DNA from: Zygaena filipendulae | Taxonomy: Eukaryota > Arthropoda > Insecta > Lepidoptera > Zygaenidae | Length of the DNA stretch: 64,000 nt | Direction of reading: 5' to 3' | NCBI GenBank assembly: GCA_907165275.2 | Contig: OU015664.1 | Location: 3,248,001 to 3,312,000, forward strand | Shown: positions 32,291 to 42,896 of the stretch, in pieces | How positions within the stretch are numbered: position 1 is the first letter of the stretch | How the letters are laid out: each line of letters starts with the position of its first letter | Translations under genes and position numbers: made by a program | Notes under the pieces: model-generated | Seen by the model: the letters and a program-made list of their open reading frames with translations, nothing else | What the model was told of the DNA's origin: nothing | Database searches by the model: none

Positions 32291-33299
32291 TTGCTAAATA
32301 ATAATAATTATCATGGACGATGGTCTTAATTTATATTAAGATCCTTGTGAGTCATATTTGCGTCAAATTACCAAATTCAGAATCAGCACGTCATTCGGTA
32401 CAGTTGAAACTGATGAAATCACTTCTGGTGATCTACTCAGGAAGTTTTTAATATTTAAAAATTCGAAAATCATGAAAATTTACTTGAAAATCTTGAAAAT
32501 GATACATCAAAGTAGGACCGTTTACATCAGAGTTTTATTTAGTCCATTAAATTTTAATTTTTAACCGACTTCCAAAAAGGAGGTGGTTCTATGTTCGATT
32601 GTATGTATGTTTTTTTTTTTAATCTAACATTCAAATGAAACTCACTGACAATGACAAATTTGATATCAGTAGTGATCAGGTAAATTGTAAATAGCTTAAT
32701 AGAAGTTTTAAAATTTATTAGGTATTTCTGTCTTCTTAATAAATAACATATCTACAGTCGTTTTTCTTCTTTTTTTTAATGAGAATGCAATATTATTATT
32801 TAAAACTCATATCATTAATATCTGTTTATAATCTCTTTTACAAATTAATTTCATTTAGTGTGATAAAATTTGAATGTAATTTTTAAAGAGGTAATAAAAT
32901 ATTATGTAGGTCTCTATCCATCTAAGAGTAGGTACAAATTAATATTATGTCTACAGATTAGGCACTGTTTATGTTTGTTTTTTTTTCTTGTGTGTTGTGC
33001 TAAAATAAATGCCTTTACTTTCTTTCTTTCTAGTATTAGTATTTACTGTTAGTACAAGCTCTACTTGTATTTGTAATCTAGAGTGTGTGAAATTAGTATC
33101 TCTATATCTGTTTTTTTTTTTCATCTTATAAATATAGGTATTTCGGTATATATGAAAATAGGTATTACAAGAAGTCCTTATATTACGAGTAACCACCTAT
33201 ATATGGTCTGCATTTCAATCGCCGCTCATCATACTAATAAATGGTCAGTCAACAGGTATGTTTGTGGTTACGGACTGATGAATTGACGTATTTGCTTTT
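32291..33299. other. AT-rich non-coding DNA
   Basis: ACCGACTTCCAAAAAGGAGG at 32565-32584 matches the dispersed motif found in the fold-back at 54520-54930. Small ORFs at 32358-33286 overlap on both strands and are rejected. Confidence 0.4.
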
Positions 33300-33354
33300 T
33301 CAAAAGAACTAGCTGGATTCCTGTATCGTTATAATTATTGCGTTTGCAACAAAT

Positions 33355-33530
33355 GCGCCGTAAAGTCAGCGCGTTAGAGACTAATATTCCGTGGATCGTT
33401 GGCTATTGCGGTCCCGGTGACGTCACCGGACGCGCTTCGAATGTTCGCTTGTCGGTAGAGAATGTGGAGGCCTACCATCATTGGTGACGCTGACGCTTCG
33501 TTGACGTTTAGTTCAGTTTTATTTAGTATC
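33355..33530. promoter_or_regulatory. CpG-rich patch with a 16-bp CRE palindrome
   Basis: CCGGTGACGTCACCGG (about 33414-33429) is a perfect palindrome around the full CRE TGACGTCA. It sits in a GC-rich island in AT-rich DNA, with further TGACG motifs downstream (GGTGACGCTGACGC). It could be an enhancer or an unannotated promoter; no exon can be defined from it. Confidence 0.4.
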
Positions 33531-33548
33531 CATTAATCAACGTAATTA

Positions 33549-33765
33549 TTTATATTATAAATGCGAATGTGAGTTTGTTTGTTTGTTTGTTACACTTTCA
33601 CGCCTTAAGTGCTACTTAGCCGATCATCATGAAATTTTTCTTACACGTTTTCAGGGGGGGGGGGGGGGGTTTATACCTACAGAGAAGGATATAGGGTATT
33701 TATTAACCAGGAATTCCCGTGTGACCTCCGAATTTAGCACGGGTGAAACCGCGAGGAACTGCTTG
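33549..33765 (+). mobile_element. Helitron-like element, subfamily A, with poly(G) expansion
   Basis: Typical body with TTATATTATAAATGCG at the start and GAGGAACTGCTTG before T at the end. Where other copies have CAGGGGTACAG, this one has a run of 16 G (33654-33669). Confidence 0.75.
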
Positions 33766-34019
33766 TTCTTCAGGTATAAATCAATGTCCATACGTAGGTA
33801 CCAAGAAATTTGTTAAAATTAATATTATTTACATAAATTAGGTAGGTGTGGAATTCCGGCAATAACTTTATGCAGCTACTCAATTTTGGTCTAAAGTGTT
33901 ATTTTATTCAAAATGAAATGAAGAACGTGGTAGATTAAAATAAAATAAAAAATATGATGAAGTTTCATGTAAAAAAAAAATATTTTTTAAGTACATAATA
34001 CATTTGAATATTTTGTGAG
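33766..34019. other. AT-rich non-coding DNA
   Basis: Nothing recognised. Confidence 0.4.
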
Positions 34020-34039
34020 TTTTCCGTTAGTACAATTTG

Positions 34040-34320
34040 TTTGGTTGTTAACGGCGTAGCGCCGTGGGTGTACACTGTACATACTGATATGCAAACTTAT
34101 TTTTAATTATTAGGTAACTTTTATTGTTGGTACCGTGGCAACATTATCTTATCGAACGACCGAACGGTAGGGCTCCGTAATACGTGACACCCACCGGGAG
34201 CGATTGGAGTGCGTCACCACAGCACATTGCGGCTGCGTTGCAAGCACGTCACGCGCTGTGATAAACGGCACGGTGCTTTCTCGCGCCATTTTTGGCGTAC
34301 CTACTGAATTTGTTTTAACC
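34040..34320. promoter_or_regulatory. CpG-rich non-coding patch
   Basis: Unusually GC- and CpG-rich for this window, with no open frame and no known repeat boundary. Contains GGCGTAGCGCC and several ACGTGAC/CACGTCAC motifs. Possible regulatory DNA between exons A and B. Confidence 0.3.
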
Positions 34321-34747
34321 ATCGACATGCTTAATGTTGCGTGCTTACAATGCAGTTCGATGACAACAATGACGTAAAAACTTTTTTAGGTTGTTACCAA
34401 TTTTTGATTGAATAAGCAAAACTCGTACCTATGCTCATACGCTAAACCTTATAAATGAAAAACTTGTAGGTATATTTCCATTTTATAGGTTTTTTGTGAG
34501 GAATTTTTTACCTCTTCTGAATATCTACTGAGTTAAAGACTTAAAAATTAGATCTAGGATCAGTGGTTCATGGTTGAGAGTAATTATTGCTTAATTAGTT
34601 TACTTTTGTACAAGTTCATGTTTAAGATTATTTGCAAGAATTATTTAGCCTACATAATGATTTACGGAAGAAAAAACAAATTAACAAAATTTAATCCGTA
34701 GAACGATAGTTTAAGCCCGGAGGCAACAAATCCTTGTGCACAGGTGC
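34321..34747. other. AT-rich non-coding DNA
   Basis: Nothing recognised. Confidence 0.4.
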
Positions 34748-34924
34748 CTACTATGAGTTTATGCGAATGTGAGTTTGTTTGTTTGTTAGGCTTTCACGCA
34801 TTAACTACAAGACCAATCATCATGAAACTTTACGTAATTATCTACACGTTGTCAGGAGTACAGAAAAGGACATAGGGCACTACTACTATATATCCCAGAA
34901 ATCCCGCGGGAACTCTACAATTCA
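34748..34924 (+). mobile_element. Helitron-like element, 3'-truncated
   Basis: Standard body from ATGCGAATGTGAGTTTGTTT to CCCGCGGGAACTCTACAATT; the terminal hairpin and CTAG are absent. The 148-codon frame at 34779-35225 begins in this repeat and continues into AT-rich DNA, so it is not a gene. Confidence 0.65.
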
Positions 34925-36280
34925 AGAATTGATTGGTGCACTGGATGGAAGATTTCAGTCCCAAGCTTTAACCATTACGATTATTCGAGATTCGTATGCA
35001 TTTTCATATAGATTTTTCTTAATAACCGCAGATAATGGTTTGGTTAACAAAATAATTTTGTTAATATGTAATATAAATAAATGTATAAATGAATATAACA
35101 TCGAATGGAGAGGTTTAAATTTTTTTTTAATTATTCTTAATAATAAAATTGAAGTAAAACGACACAAACATGTAAAAAAATTATCTCTAAAAAAATACTT
35201 GCACAAATTAAAATTGCATAGGTAGGTATAGTGGTTCATTTAAACATTGGAGACTCTTTAAAAGGTTGCAGACCGCTGCAGTAGGTAATCGTCGAAATTG
35301 ACAGGCGATTTAAATTTAATGACAGAATGCCAATAAATTACTTTCCGAAAAAAGTGATTGCGAATCACCGACAATGTTTCGAACCCAACGATCAGTCGTT
35401 AAATGTAGTAGTTAATGGTGTAATTACGGACAATTTTAACTTTTCGATGGCACATGTGCTTCCAACAGCATGTCATTTGTTGATGTTTGTAGTGGTTTTG
35501 CAACTTAGCAAGGAGATAGTCACGTAAGGAAGATATCATAAACCTAATTGCGCAACAGATAATACAACGTGTTAATGAATTGACTGGCAACTAGAAAATA
35601 GTTAGCTCAGAATCGACTTCCGAATCGATCGCACGCACCATGTATATTTTTCATTTTTATCAGCCCATGCCTAAATTATTTATAATTAATTCATACAATA
35701 TTTGGCGCATACGCCGCTCGTAGCAAAAAATTCGATTCGGTCATTGACACGTTGATGCGGGCGTAGCGCTTGAAATTTCATAGATAGATCACCTCCAAAC
35801 TAATGTTGAATAACTTTTAAATTATTAATTTTTTCGACATAATTTTTATTTTAATGGAAACTCTGATAAACATTATACATGATAAATAAATGTTACAAAA
35901 TATAATTACAAATACAAATTTACAAATAATAATTTATCAATTTCAATTTACGACAAAAAAAAAAGTCACTCAAAAATACCGCCCCGGGTCATACCAGCAG
36001 CAAAGGTGCCCATGACACTCGCTGCATTACCGCGTTGAATGGCAATGGACAACCTTTGCGCCAGGTAGGAGCCGGAGCGGGCGTTTTAATTATATAAATA
36101 TTTATTTTTTTAAATGGGGTGTATTAGGTTTTTTATTAGGTAATTCATTAACACGTTGTATAATACTATACCTGCTAGACTGCGTTAAAATGTAGCATAG
36201 CGGTGCAACACTTTCTATGATCCGTCGTTATTCTTCAAATTTTAATAGTTACTTAGGTAATTGTTACAATCTATTAATTA
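34925..36280. other. Non-coding DNA
   Basis: AT-rich with a GC-richer piece near 35975-36080. Small frames of 63-94 codons on both strands have no support. Confidence 0.4.
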
Positions 36281-36545
36281 CTAGCTTTATCCCGCGTTTT
36301 CACCCGCATGTTTCTCAATTCCCGTAAGAACTTTAACGTAGCCTACTTTACTCCTTATAACATCAGCTAAAGCATAGTGAAAGTCGTGAGTTTCGGAATT
36401 CCCGCAGGAATACCAAACTTCTTTCATATTCTCCTTCTTCTTACAATAACAAACACAACAAAAAAGAATTAGAGAAATTGATCTAGCCGATGTCGTGACT
36501 AAGCGAAATAGGGATTCATTTTTATAGAAAATTATATTATATAGA
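36281..36545 (-). mobile_element. Helitron-like element, subfamily D
   Basis: The + strand starts CTAGCTTTATCCCGCG after A and ends TATAGA before T. The reverse counterpart of 1705-2001 and 32057-32290. Confidence 0.75.
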
Positions 36546-36582
36546 TATAGTTTTGCAAAATACTAGTGGATAGATAAATGTT

Positions 36583-36646
36583 TATAACCGGGAGTTCCCG
36601 AGGGGATACCGTAACTCAGGCGGGTGAAACCGCGTGGAATAGCTAA
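36583..36646 (+). mobile_element. Helitron-like 3' end fragment
   Basis: ATAACCGGGAGTTCCCGAGG through CGCGTGGAATAGCTAA. Confidence 0.5.
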
Positions 36647-36679
36647 CAGGATAATTAAGATACTTATTCATAACAATCT

Positions 36680-36950
36680 CCACAGACGTCTTTGACTATG
36701 GTGCAGGGTGTCCGTTGCACACGGGCTCTGCGGTCCTAGGGGGCGCCGAGCGCCACTCGCTACGGAGCTCGGAGCCCCACACGGCGCGCGCCCGGCTGCG
36801 GCACTTTCAAAGACCAAAGTAAAAAGAGCTCGCTTTGCACATATTTTGTATAGCATCTGGAGCTCTTCTTAAATTTTCCTAACTAGGGGGCGCTAAGGTA
36901 ATGTTTGTACACGGGCGCTACATGGGCTAGAGATGCCTCTGAAAATTTCG
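36680..36950. other. GC-rich low-copy segment of unknown nature
   Basis: Contains GGTGCAGGGTGTCCGTTGCA and a highly CpG-rich stretch around 36740-36800, followed by AGGGGGCGCTAAGG and ACACGGGCGCTACATGGGC. A 62-codon minus-strand frame is not convincing. It could be a processed or transposed GC-rich fragment. Confidence 0.3.
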
Positions 36951-37362
36951 TCTCGTTTATGGCAATCGATTATTATAGACATATCTATAGGTAGGTAGTT
37001 TATTTTGTTTGGTCCGTTTTGGTAGTCGGGTTTTTGCATCACGTAAAACAATTAGATATTAAACAATTGAATACATGAGCTGATATGATTGTACAAACTG
37101 TTCATCTTGACTCAGACATGGAGTCTACGAGGTTTAAGTCACGTCGTATGTTTACAGCTAAATACCACTGTGGTCTTAAGAGGTCATGTATTGTGTAAAA
37201 TAAAAATAATATATAAAGCAGATAATAATTATTGTAAGTCATAACAAGATTAATTACGTAACAAGTTTATCGCAGAAAGCTTGAAAATTCTGAACAGCTA
37301 TTTACATAAATTAGAGACATGATTTAATAAATAGGTATTGAAATTTTTAAATATTGACTGAG
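36951..37362. other. AT-rich non-coding DNA
   Basis: Nothing recognised. Confidence 0.4.
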
Positions 37363-37550
37363 CAAGCTGATCCCCGCGATTTCACCCGCGTTAATTAAGT
37401 TCTCAATTAGTACCCCATGCAAAAAGTACCCCATGTAATATAGAAACACTGTGGCCTTCCTATAAGTGAAAAATTTTTAAAATCGTTTCAGTAGTTCCAG
37501 AGATTATTTCCTACAAACAAACTGACAAACTTACAAATAGACAGTGTAGA
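37363..37550 (-). mobile_element. Helitron-like element, subfamily F
   Basis: The + strand begins CAAGCTGATCCCCGCG (terminal CTAG decayed) and ends GTGTAGA before T. Shares the body of 28489-28676, with a duplicated GTACCCCATG piece. Confidence 0.65.
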
Positions 37551-37602
37551 TATTATCAATGTTTTTCGTTTGATATCATTTCATCACATAAAATATGTTC
37601 AA

Positions 37603-37676
37603 CCTGATGCGGGGGCTCGAACCCGCTACCCCTCACGCACCAGTTAGCTTTACTAACCACGGCACCAATGGTGCTG
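37603..37676 (-). mobile_element. tRNA-derived SINE head or tRNA pseudogene
   Basis: Reversed, it reads GTGGTTAGTAAAGCTAAC (A-box-like D arm) and GGGTTCGAGCCC (perfect B box), with acceptor-like ends. The fold is incomplete and no clear anticodon can be called. Confidence 0.55.
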
Positions 37677-37698
37677 TAATTTGGTATTTGTAAATAGA

Positions 37699-37938
37699 CT
37701 AGCTGTCCCGCACGGTTTTACCCGCGATTATTTCGAAGTTCCCGCCGAATCATTCCATACAAACTTTGGAACCCCTTTTCATCCCCTTAGGGGATGAATT
37801 TTCAAAAATCCTTTCTTATCGGATGCCTACGTCATACAAAGAACACACCCTTCATGTTTCAGGTCTACGATCAGCGGTTTAGGCTGTGCGTTGATCCATC
37901 AGTCATTCAGGACAAAGCATTTTATATGTACCTGTAGA
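37699..37938 (-). mobile_element. Helitron-like element, subfamily H
   Basis: The + strand starts CTAGCTGTCCCGCACGG after A and ends CCTGTAGA before T. Its interior (TTGGAACCCCTTTTCATCCC, TTTCAGGTCTACGATCAGCG) differs from the other subfamilies in the window. Confidence 0.7.
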
Positions 37939-37975
37939 TATATTTGATATCAAAATAATGTATAATTTTCTGCAT

Positions 37976-38055
37976 ATCTCCCGCGATTTTACCCGCGTCA
38001 TTTTCGAAAGTCTTGCAAAAACTTTTTATGTCAGAATGAAAGTACTCTATCTGCG
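37976..38055 (-). mobile_element. Helitron-like fragment
   Basis: ATCTCCCGCGATTTTACCCGCG and the following GTACTCTATC block; both ends lost. Confidence 0.5.
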
Positions 38056-38525
38056 ATTCCAAGACCTAAATGTGGGCGTCCAGGCAAAAAAGGTCCAGAA
38101 ATAGGGTATTGGTTAAGACTAGATTCGGTATTTAGAATAGTCAAATAAGGATTGAAAAAAGATAAGGAAACTGGCACATATTTTTTTATTATCAGACATT
38201 TGAAATTGAAATTCTAAAAATGCTTGATTTGAGAAAACGCATTTTCAAAGTTTGAGTGAAAAGAAAAAACACACTTGCTTGTTACATAGATTTTTCTATA
38301 TTATTGTGGGATGGGATGAATGAAATTGTAGAGAATTGAGTATTTTTTAATAATTAATTAAAATCACGGAAGCAAATTTTTCACCCAACTATACAAAACT
38401 TCTTAAATCTCGGAAACTAAATTATTATGGACTATTTTTGCTTGAACGCCCACAAATTAGTCGTAACTATTATATTATTATATAATATTATATATTATAT
38501 TATTCTGCTCTCGTAATTATGCACT
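38056..38525. other. AT-rich non-coding DNA
   Basis: TATTATAT-type simple sequence at 38469-38502; nothing else. Confidence 0.4.
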
Positions 38526-38722
38526 AAATAGCTGTTCCCCCACCGTTTCATCCGAACGAAATTAGGTACTTCCGCGGGAACTCCTTGTCCCGAGACAAAA
38601 AATGTCCCTTGTCACTCTGGGATTCTATAGCAGCTTTTTATCAGTGAAAGATTTTTAGAAACAGTCCAGTAGTTCTAGAGTTTATTTTCTAACTTACGAA
38701 CTTATAAACTTAATATTAGCGT
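38526..38722 (-). mobile_element. Helitron-like element, subfamily F, degraded
   Basis: The + strand begins AATAGCTGTTCCCCCACCG; the body (GTCACTCTGGGATTC, TCAGTGAAAGATTTTTAG) matches subfamily F. Confidence 0.6.
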
Positions 38723-38830
38723 AACTTACAAGCATTATTCAAATACCCTACATAATACGTATGAATATTTTCGTTGTCCTCAGGATTGGTATGATTCTTA
38801 AGGCAGCTGCACCATCTGTCAAATCGTTAC

Positions 38831-39036
38831 TCTTACATATTATAAAACAAAGTCTTCTGCTGCGTCTGTCTGTCTGCAGTTCGCAATAAACTCCAAGGCT
38901 ACTGAATAGATTTTCATGTGGTTTTCACCATTAGATAGAGTGATCCAAGAGGAAGGTTTATACGCATAGTTTATCTTGAAATTCCAAAAGCGGAAACTCT
39001 GAAATTACTGCGAGTGAAACCGCGGAGGATAGATAG
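38831..39036 (+). mobile_element. Helitron-like element, subfamily C
   Basis: The 5' end TCTTACATATTATAAAACAA then AGTCTTCTGC; the 3' end GAAACCGCGGAGGATAGATAG before T. The + strand partner of the copies at 844 and 4661. Confidence 0.65.
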
Positions 39037-39813
39037 TTTTCTTAAATATTATTGTTCGTTTTTTTTTTCCAAGGCCGTACGAGGCACGCCTCAACATGCA
39101 TTTGCGTCATATAGTTTCTTTTTGTAAGTATTTATTTGCGCATCGCAGTCGCTAAGAATGCTAAAAACACACGTTTCTGCGTTCCATATTATTTTTATTT
39201 GCTCTACATATTTTTCAGAACATTGGCATTTTTTTTTTTTTTCTAACCCATTTATAATATTTGCGTTTTGAATATTTAAAGGAAAAGTATAACTTTTACT
39301 TGCAGTGAACCTTTTCTAAACATTTGAATTTTTATAAATTAAGTAGTCTGCCCAGGTCTGAAATCGTTCAACAATGCCTCTATTACTTCAAATTGACAGT
39401 TTGGATTATTTAAACTTTCTAATCATTATTATTTATCGAAATTTCAAATAACTCGATTTGAATCAAAAGACGTTCATAACATCCTTATAACATCAGCTGA
39501 GAATCCCGTTAAAAGTAGTCCAGCCGTTTCAAAGATTAAAAAAATTGTAAAATTGATTCTTTTATGTAATACTTTCATATACATTTAGTGAAAAGCTGTT
39601 AATTAGGAATTACAAACAGACACTTCAATGTAATTTATATGTAAAGATTATCACCATTGGAACTAAGTAGGTAGTACATATCATATATCTAACAATGCAA
39701 TTTGGAATAGGGGCAGTGAGATTTTGGAATTGTTAAAATTGTTCACAATGGAGAACCGTTGCTCCGAAAGTTCACGGCGTGAACTTTGAATTTTAATTGT
39801 CAGTAGATACCTA
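39037..39813. other. AT-rich non-coding DNA
   Basis: T runs at 39059-39070 and 39230-39242. Nothing else recognised. Confidence 0.4.
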
Positions 39814-40014
39814 TCCCTAGCCCTACTAATATTATAAATGCGAAAGTAACTCTGTCTGTCTGTTACGCTTTCACGTCTTAACGGCTCAACCGATCACCAT
39901 GAAATTTTACATACACGTTGTCAGCGGTACAGAGAAGGATATAGGGTACTTTTTATCGCGAATTCCCGCGGAATCTTCCAATTTATCGCGGGTGAAACCG
40001 CGCGGAATAGCTAG
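39814..40014 (+). mobile_element. Helitron-like element, subfamily A, near consensus
   Basis: It starts TCCCTAGCCCTACTAATATT after A and ends CGCGCGGAATAGCTAG before T, with all standard internal blocks. Confidence 0.8.
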
Positions 40015-40378
40015 TTGTCAATATTTAAGATTATACTATAATTTTTTTTTTAATAATTCATGAATATTTTTATACCTAACGAATATTAATTTACAGTTAA
40101 AATTTTTCCGCAATGATCAATCATTGTGGGACACGTTTGCAGAAGTAACTCAATATACGTCACTCAATAAAATTTTATAAATATTAATTTGAGAAAGTTG
40201 TTTATTATCACACATGCTCATCATCTTCACTGTCATCTTGTTTTATTATTTTAGCAATATTCAGTTATTTTTTTAACAATATTACCACTAGTTAATCTTA
40301 TGTTTTTGTAAATTATTTTTGTGACGTACTTAGTGGGAAAGTCTTTAAAGTTTGAATGTGGACAAGCATCTTAACTAA
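40015..40378. other. AT-rich non-coding DNA
   Basis: Nothing recognised. Confidence 0.4.
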
Positions 40379-40835
40379 TCTTACTAAAATTACAATGAGG
40401 TTAAGTCTGTGAGTTTGTGACGTTGTAGGGGGTAATCTCTGGATCTAAAGAACCGATTTTGAAAATTCTTTTACTAATAGAAAGCCACGGTATTTGTGAG
40501 TGTCAAAGGCTATATTGTGATCCGAAATTCCCGCGGGAATATTATAAACGCGAATGTGCCTTTTTGTTTAGTTATTACGCTTGCAAAGGTTGTCTGGGAG
40601 AGATCGCTAGTAAAGCGATAAGACAGCCTTTTGTATGCCTTTATAAAGTTTTTGTTAACACAGTGTAATATTATTTTGGTGTACAAAAAAGTGTATTCTA
40701 TTCTATTCTATGCCGTACTACTCAACCGATCATCATGAAATTTTGCATACACGTTCTCAGATTTTTTTTTCAAAGGTAGGTACAAAAAAGGATGCTTTGT
40801 ACTTTCTGTTCTGGAGTTCCTGCGGGAACTCAGGA
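40379..40835 (+). mobile_element. Composite of Helitron-like pieces with nested LINE/SINE 3' end
   Basis: 40379-40540 is a subfamily G-like body (TCTTACTAAAATTAC, AACCGATTTTGAAAATTC). 40541-40582 is the start of a subfamily A copy, interrupted by 40583-40706 and resuming at GTACTACTCAACCGATCATC up to the CTGCGGGAACTC block. A 69-codon frame across it is incidental. Confidence 0.6.
40583..40706 (+). mobile_element. LINE/SINE-type 3' end, ATTCT tail
   Basis: GTCTGGGAGAGATCGCTAGT, GCGATAAGACAGCC, then GTGTACAAAAAAGTGTATTC and an ATTCT repeat tail. This resembles a 3' end dispersed in many moth genomes (from memory). It interrupts a Helitron-like copy. Confidence 0.6.
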
Positions 40836-41158
40836 ATGGGTATGATGACAAGTTACAAAAATATAAATTCTATTTAGTCCGTCAGTTAAATAGTAATAAA
40901 ATAATCGACACGTATTTTTTGCTTTTTCGAATAACTGAAAAAATACCTACTTAGATAAAACGCATTAAAGTTTAGAAGTAGGAGGTCACGACGTCATAAC
41001 TAAGTATAAAGTGTACCTAGGTGTGACGTCACACAGAATTTCAAGTCAGTGTATCGCCGTTATTTTTTGATTATGTAAAAAAAGGATTAATACGTGTCCA
41101 ATATTTTTTATTAATCTACAAGACGGACTAAAAATTAAAATTTAGTCATCATGCCCAT
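40836..41158. mobile_element. Inverted-repeat MITE, family M1, copy 2
   Basis: Termini ATGGGTATGATGAC and the reverse of ATGGGCATGATGAC, inner AGTCCGTCAG / AAGACGGACTAAA. Interior with GTGACGTCAC and TCGCCGTTATTTTTTGATTA. Confidence 0.75.
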
Positions 41159-41659
41159 CGATGTGGGTATATCCATCCGTAGGGAACAGCTAGTATCCAA
41201 CTCTATATTTAGACTCCGAGGGTCTGTTTTACGCACACAATGTTTATTACGTCACCCAAGTACACTTGTGACACCGCACGTATGCAGTAATTAATTATTT
41301 AAAATGTTTTTATTTATTGATTCGATTGTTGTCACGTATATGTTCAGGTGCACAGAGAAACATAATACCCCAATAATACTATGCGATGCTATATGTAGGT
41401 GTCACCCGCATGATTGTCTAGCGATCGATTCTACCCATAATGTACAGCGCACTACTGATGGGAAATGTTGAAATTGCTCGTGTAAAACATAAAACCGCAT
41501 CATCATTCCCGCCCTTATATAAGGGTCAAACTAAAACTTAAACTCAATAAAAAAATATTAAACTCGTTTACCTACATCGTTTGTATTTTCCATTTACCGC
41601 TCCCTCGGAAAGCAGATTTCCCGAGAAAAGAGACGAGCTAGAAACTTTTGGATTGCTCT
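41159..41659. other. AT-rich non-coding DNA
   Basis: 41163-41195 has a Helitron-like last piece (AGGGAACAGCTAGT). Otherwise nothing recognised. Confidence 0.4.
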
Positions 41660-41855
41660 TTTTTAATATCATAAATGTGAATGTCTGTGTATTTGTGTGT
41701 TTGTTACGCTTTCGAGCCTCAATTACTCAACCGATCGTCATGAAATCGTGCATACACGTTGTTAGGGGACAGAAAAGGACATAGGGTACTTTTTACTACG
41801 AAATACCCGCGGGAACTCTGAAATTACCACGGGTGAAACAGCGGAAAATAGCGAG
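41660..41855 (+). mobile_element. Helitron-like element, subfamily A
   Basis: AATATCATAAATGTGAATGT start, GTTACGCTTTCGAGCC, and a decayed 3' end GCGGAAAATAGCGAG. The overlapping 67-codon ORF is repeat-derived. Confidence 0.65.
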
Positions 41856-42640
41856 TACAATACATAAAATGGAAACCTTAACTTCATTAATGATAATGAT
41901 TATGTAGACACTTTCCATAAAATATTTTATTTATAAATACAAAATCTCGCTTCTCCCATGCATATCGATACCTAGGTACCTACTATCATTTTTGTGTTAA
42001 GCTGACAGGCTTTCGTAAAGGCGATATGTGATAAGAGACCCTTATCAATACAGGAGCGGTACAATTTTGTATTTTACGTTAGTAGAATTGACCCCCCAGA
42101 GTGCAGCTAAAATCTTAAACGACCTCGATAAATCTTCAAAATTAATGCACAATCAGAAATGTTTAAAATTCAAAACGTACGTTTCTCCACTTAACCATTC
42201 AGACTAGAGAATAAGATTTCCCATTAATTTTAGAGAGTTAATTAGGGGTGCCATTGAAAGTATTACTATTACTGTATGACAACAGCTGTACTACTATGTA
42301 GACGAGTATTTTTTTCTTTAGAAAATATCAATTTACTTACTGCTATTTGCTACTTTGAGTTCCAGACGAGGATATTATGGACTTCTGACTCTTCACAATA
42401 ACTTATTTGTAATCATGAACTTTTGACACCTATTTGACTTGCCGTTTACCGACTAAGCATTGTTAACTCTGTAAATTAATATGTGAAGGGAAAAATCATT
42501 ATTCGATGTCTTTCAATGGATGTCTATTTTTCATTCGCCGAAATAATAGTGACCAGAGCATTCAGTTAACTTGATGATATAGACGGAAAACACATTTTAC
42601 ATGTGTATAAATGATAACGCTCGAATACTTTTCAGCTAGG
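41856..42640. other. Non-coding DNA upstream of the exon B promoter
   Basis: No repeat copies recognised in these ~800 bp, a rare clean interval in this window; it may include regulatory DNA for exon B. Confidence 0.4.
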
Positions 42641-42663
42641 TCTCCGTTGATACTAAAGCATCC

Positions 42664-42804
42664 TATAAACATAAAACGCGGTGTAGAGTCCGAGTCCAGA
42701 GACTCACGCGCAGTTCTCGCACCGAGCGCGCACGGAGCGCCCGCGCCGGTTTCCCGTCGACGTCAAACCGCACGAGTATCGGCAAGATAAATCAGAAAAA
42801 AGTG
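42664..42804 (+). promoter_or_regulatory. Probable core promoter and 5' leader of exon B
   Basis: TATAAA at 42664-42669 is followed after about 30 bp by the start of a GC- and CpG-rich leader (GCGCACGGAGCGCCCGCGCC at 42727-42746). Transcription could start near 42694-42712; no perfect initiator is present. The step from AT-rich to GC-rich sequence directly before an ATG-started exon supports a promoter here. Confidence 0.5.
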
Positions 42805-42894
42805 ATGATCGAAACTATAGTGACCTACAATGTCGCTGACCCTCCTCCCGAAAACAGGCGGGAGGCAGTTTTATGTGAAGTGATTATCATTTAA
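42805..42894 (+). other. Upstream ORF of 29 codons
   Basis: ATG at 42805-42807 opens a 29-codon frame that stops with TAA at 42892-42894, two bases before the main ATG and in a different frame. A second ATG at 42830 opens a 17-codon frame ending at 42883. Stop and start this close could allow reinitiation or reduce main-frame translation. Confidence 0.55.
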
Positions 42895-42896
42895 TA

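Noticed and set aside
34779..35225. 148-codon + strand ORF
   Set aside because: It begins inside a Helitron-like copy and continues into low-complexity AT-rich DNA; Ile/Lys/Asn-rich translation, no domain, no splice sites.
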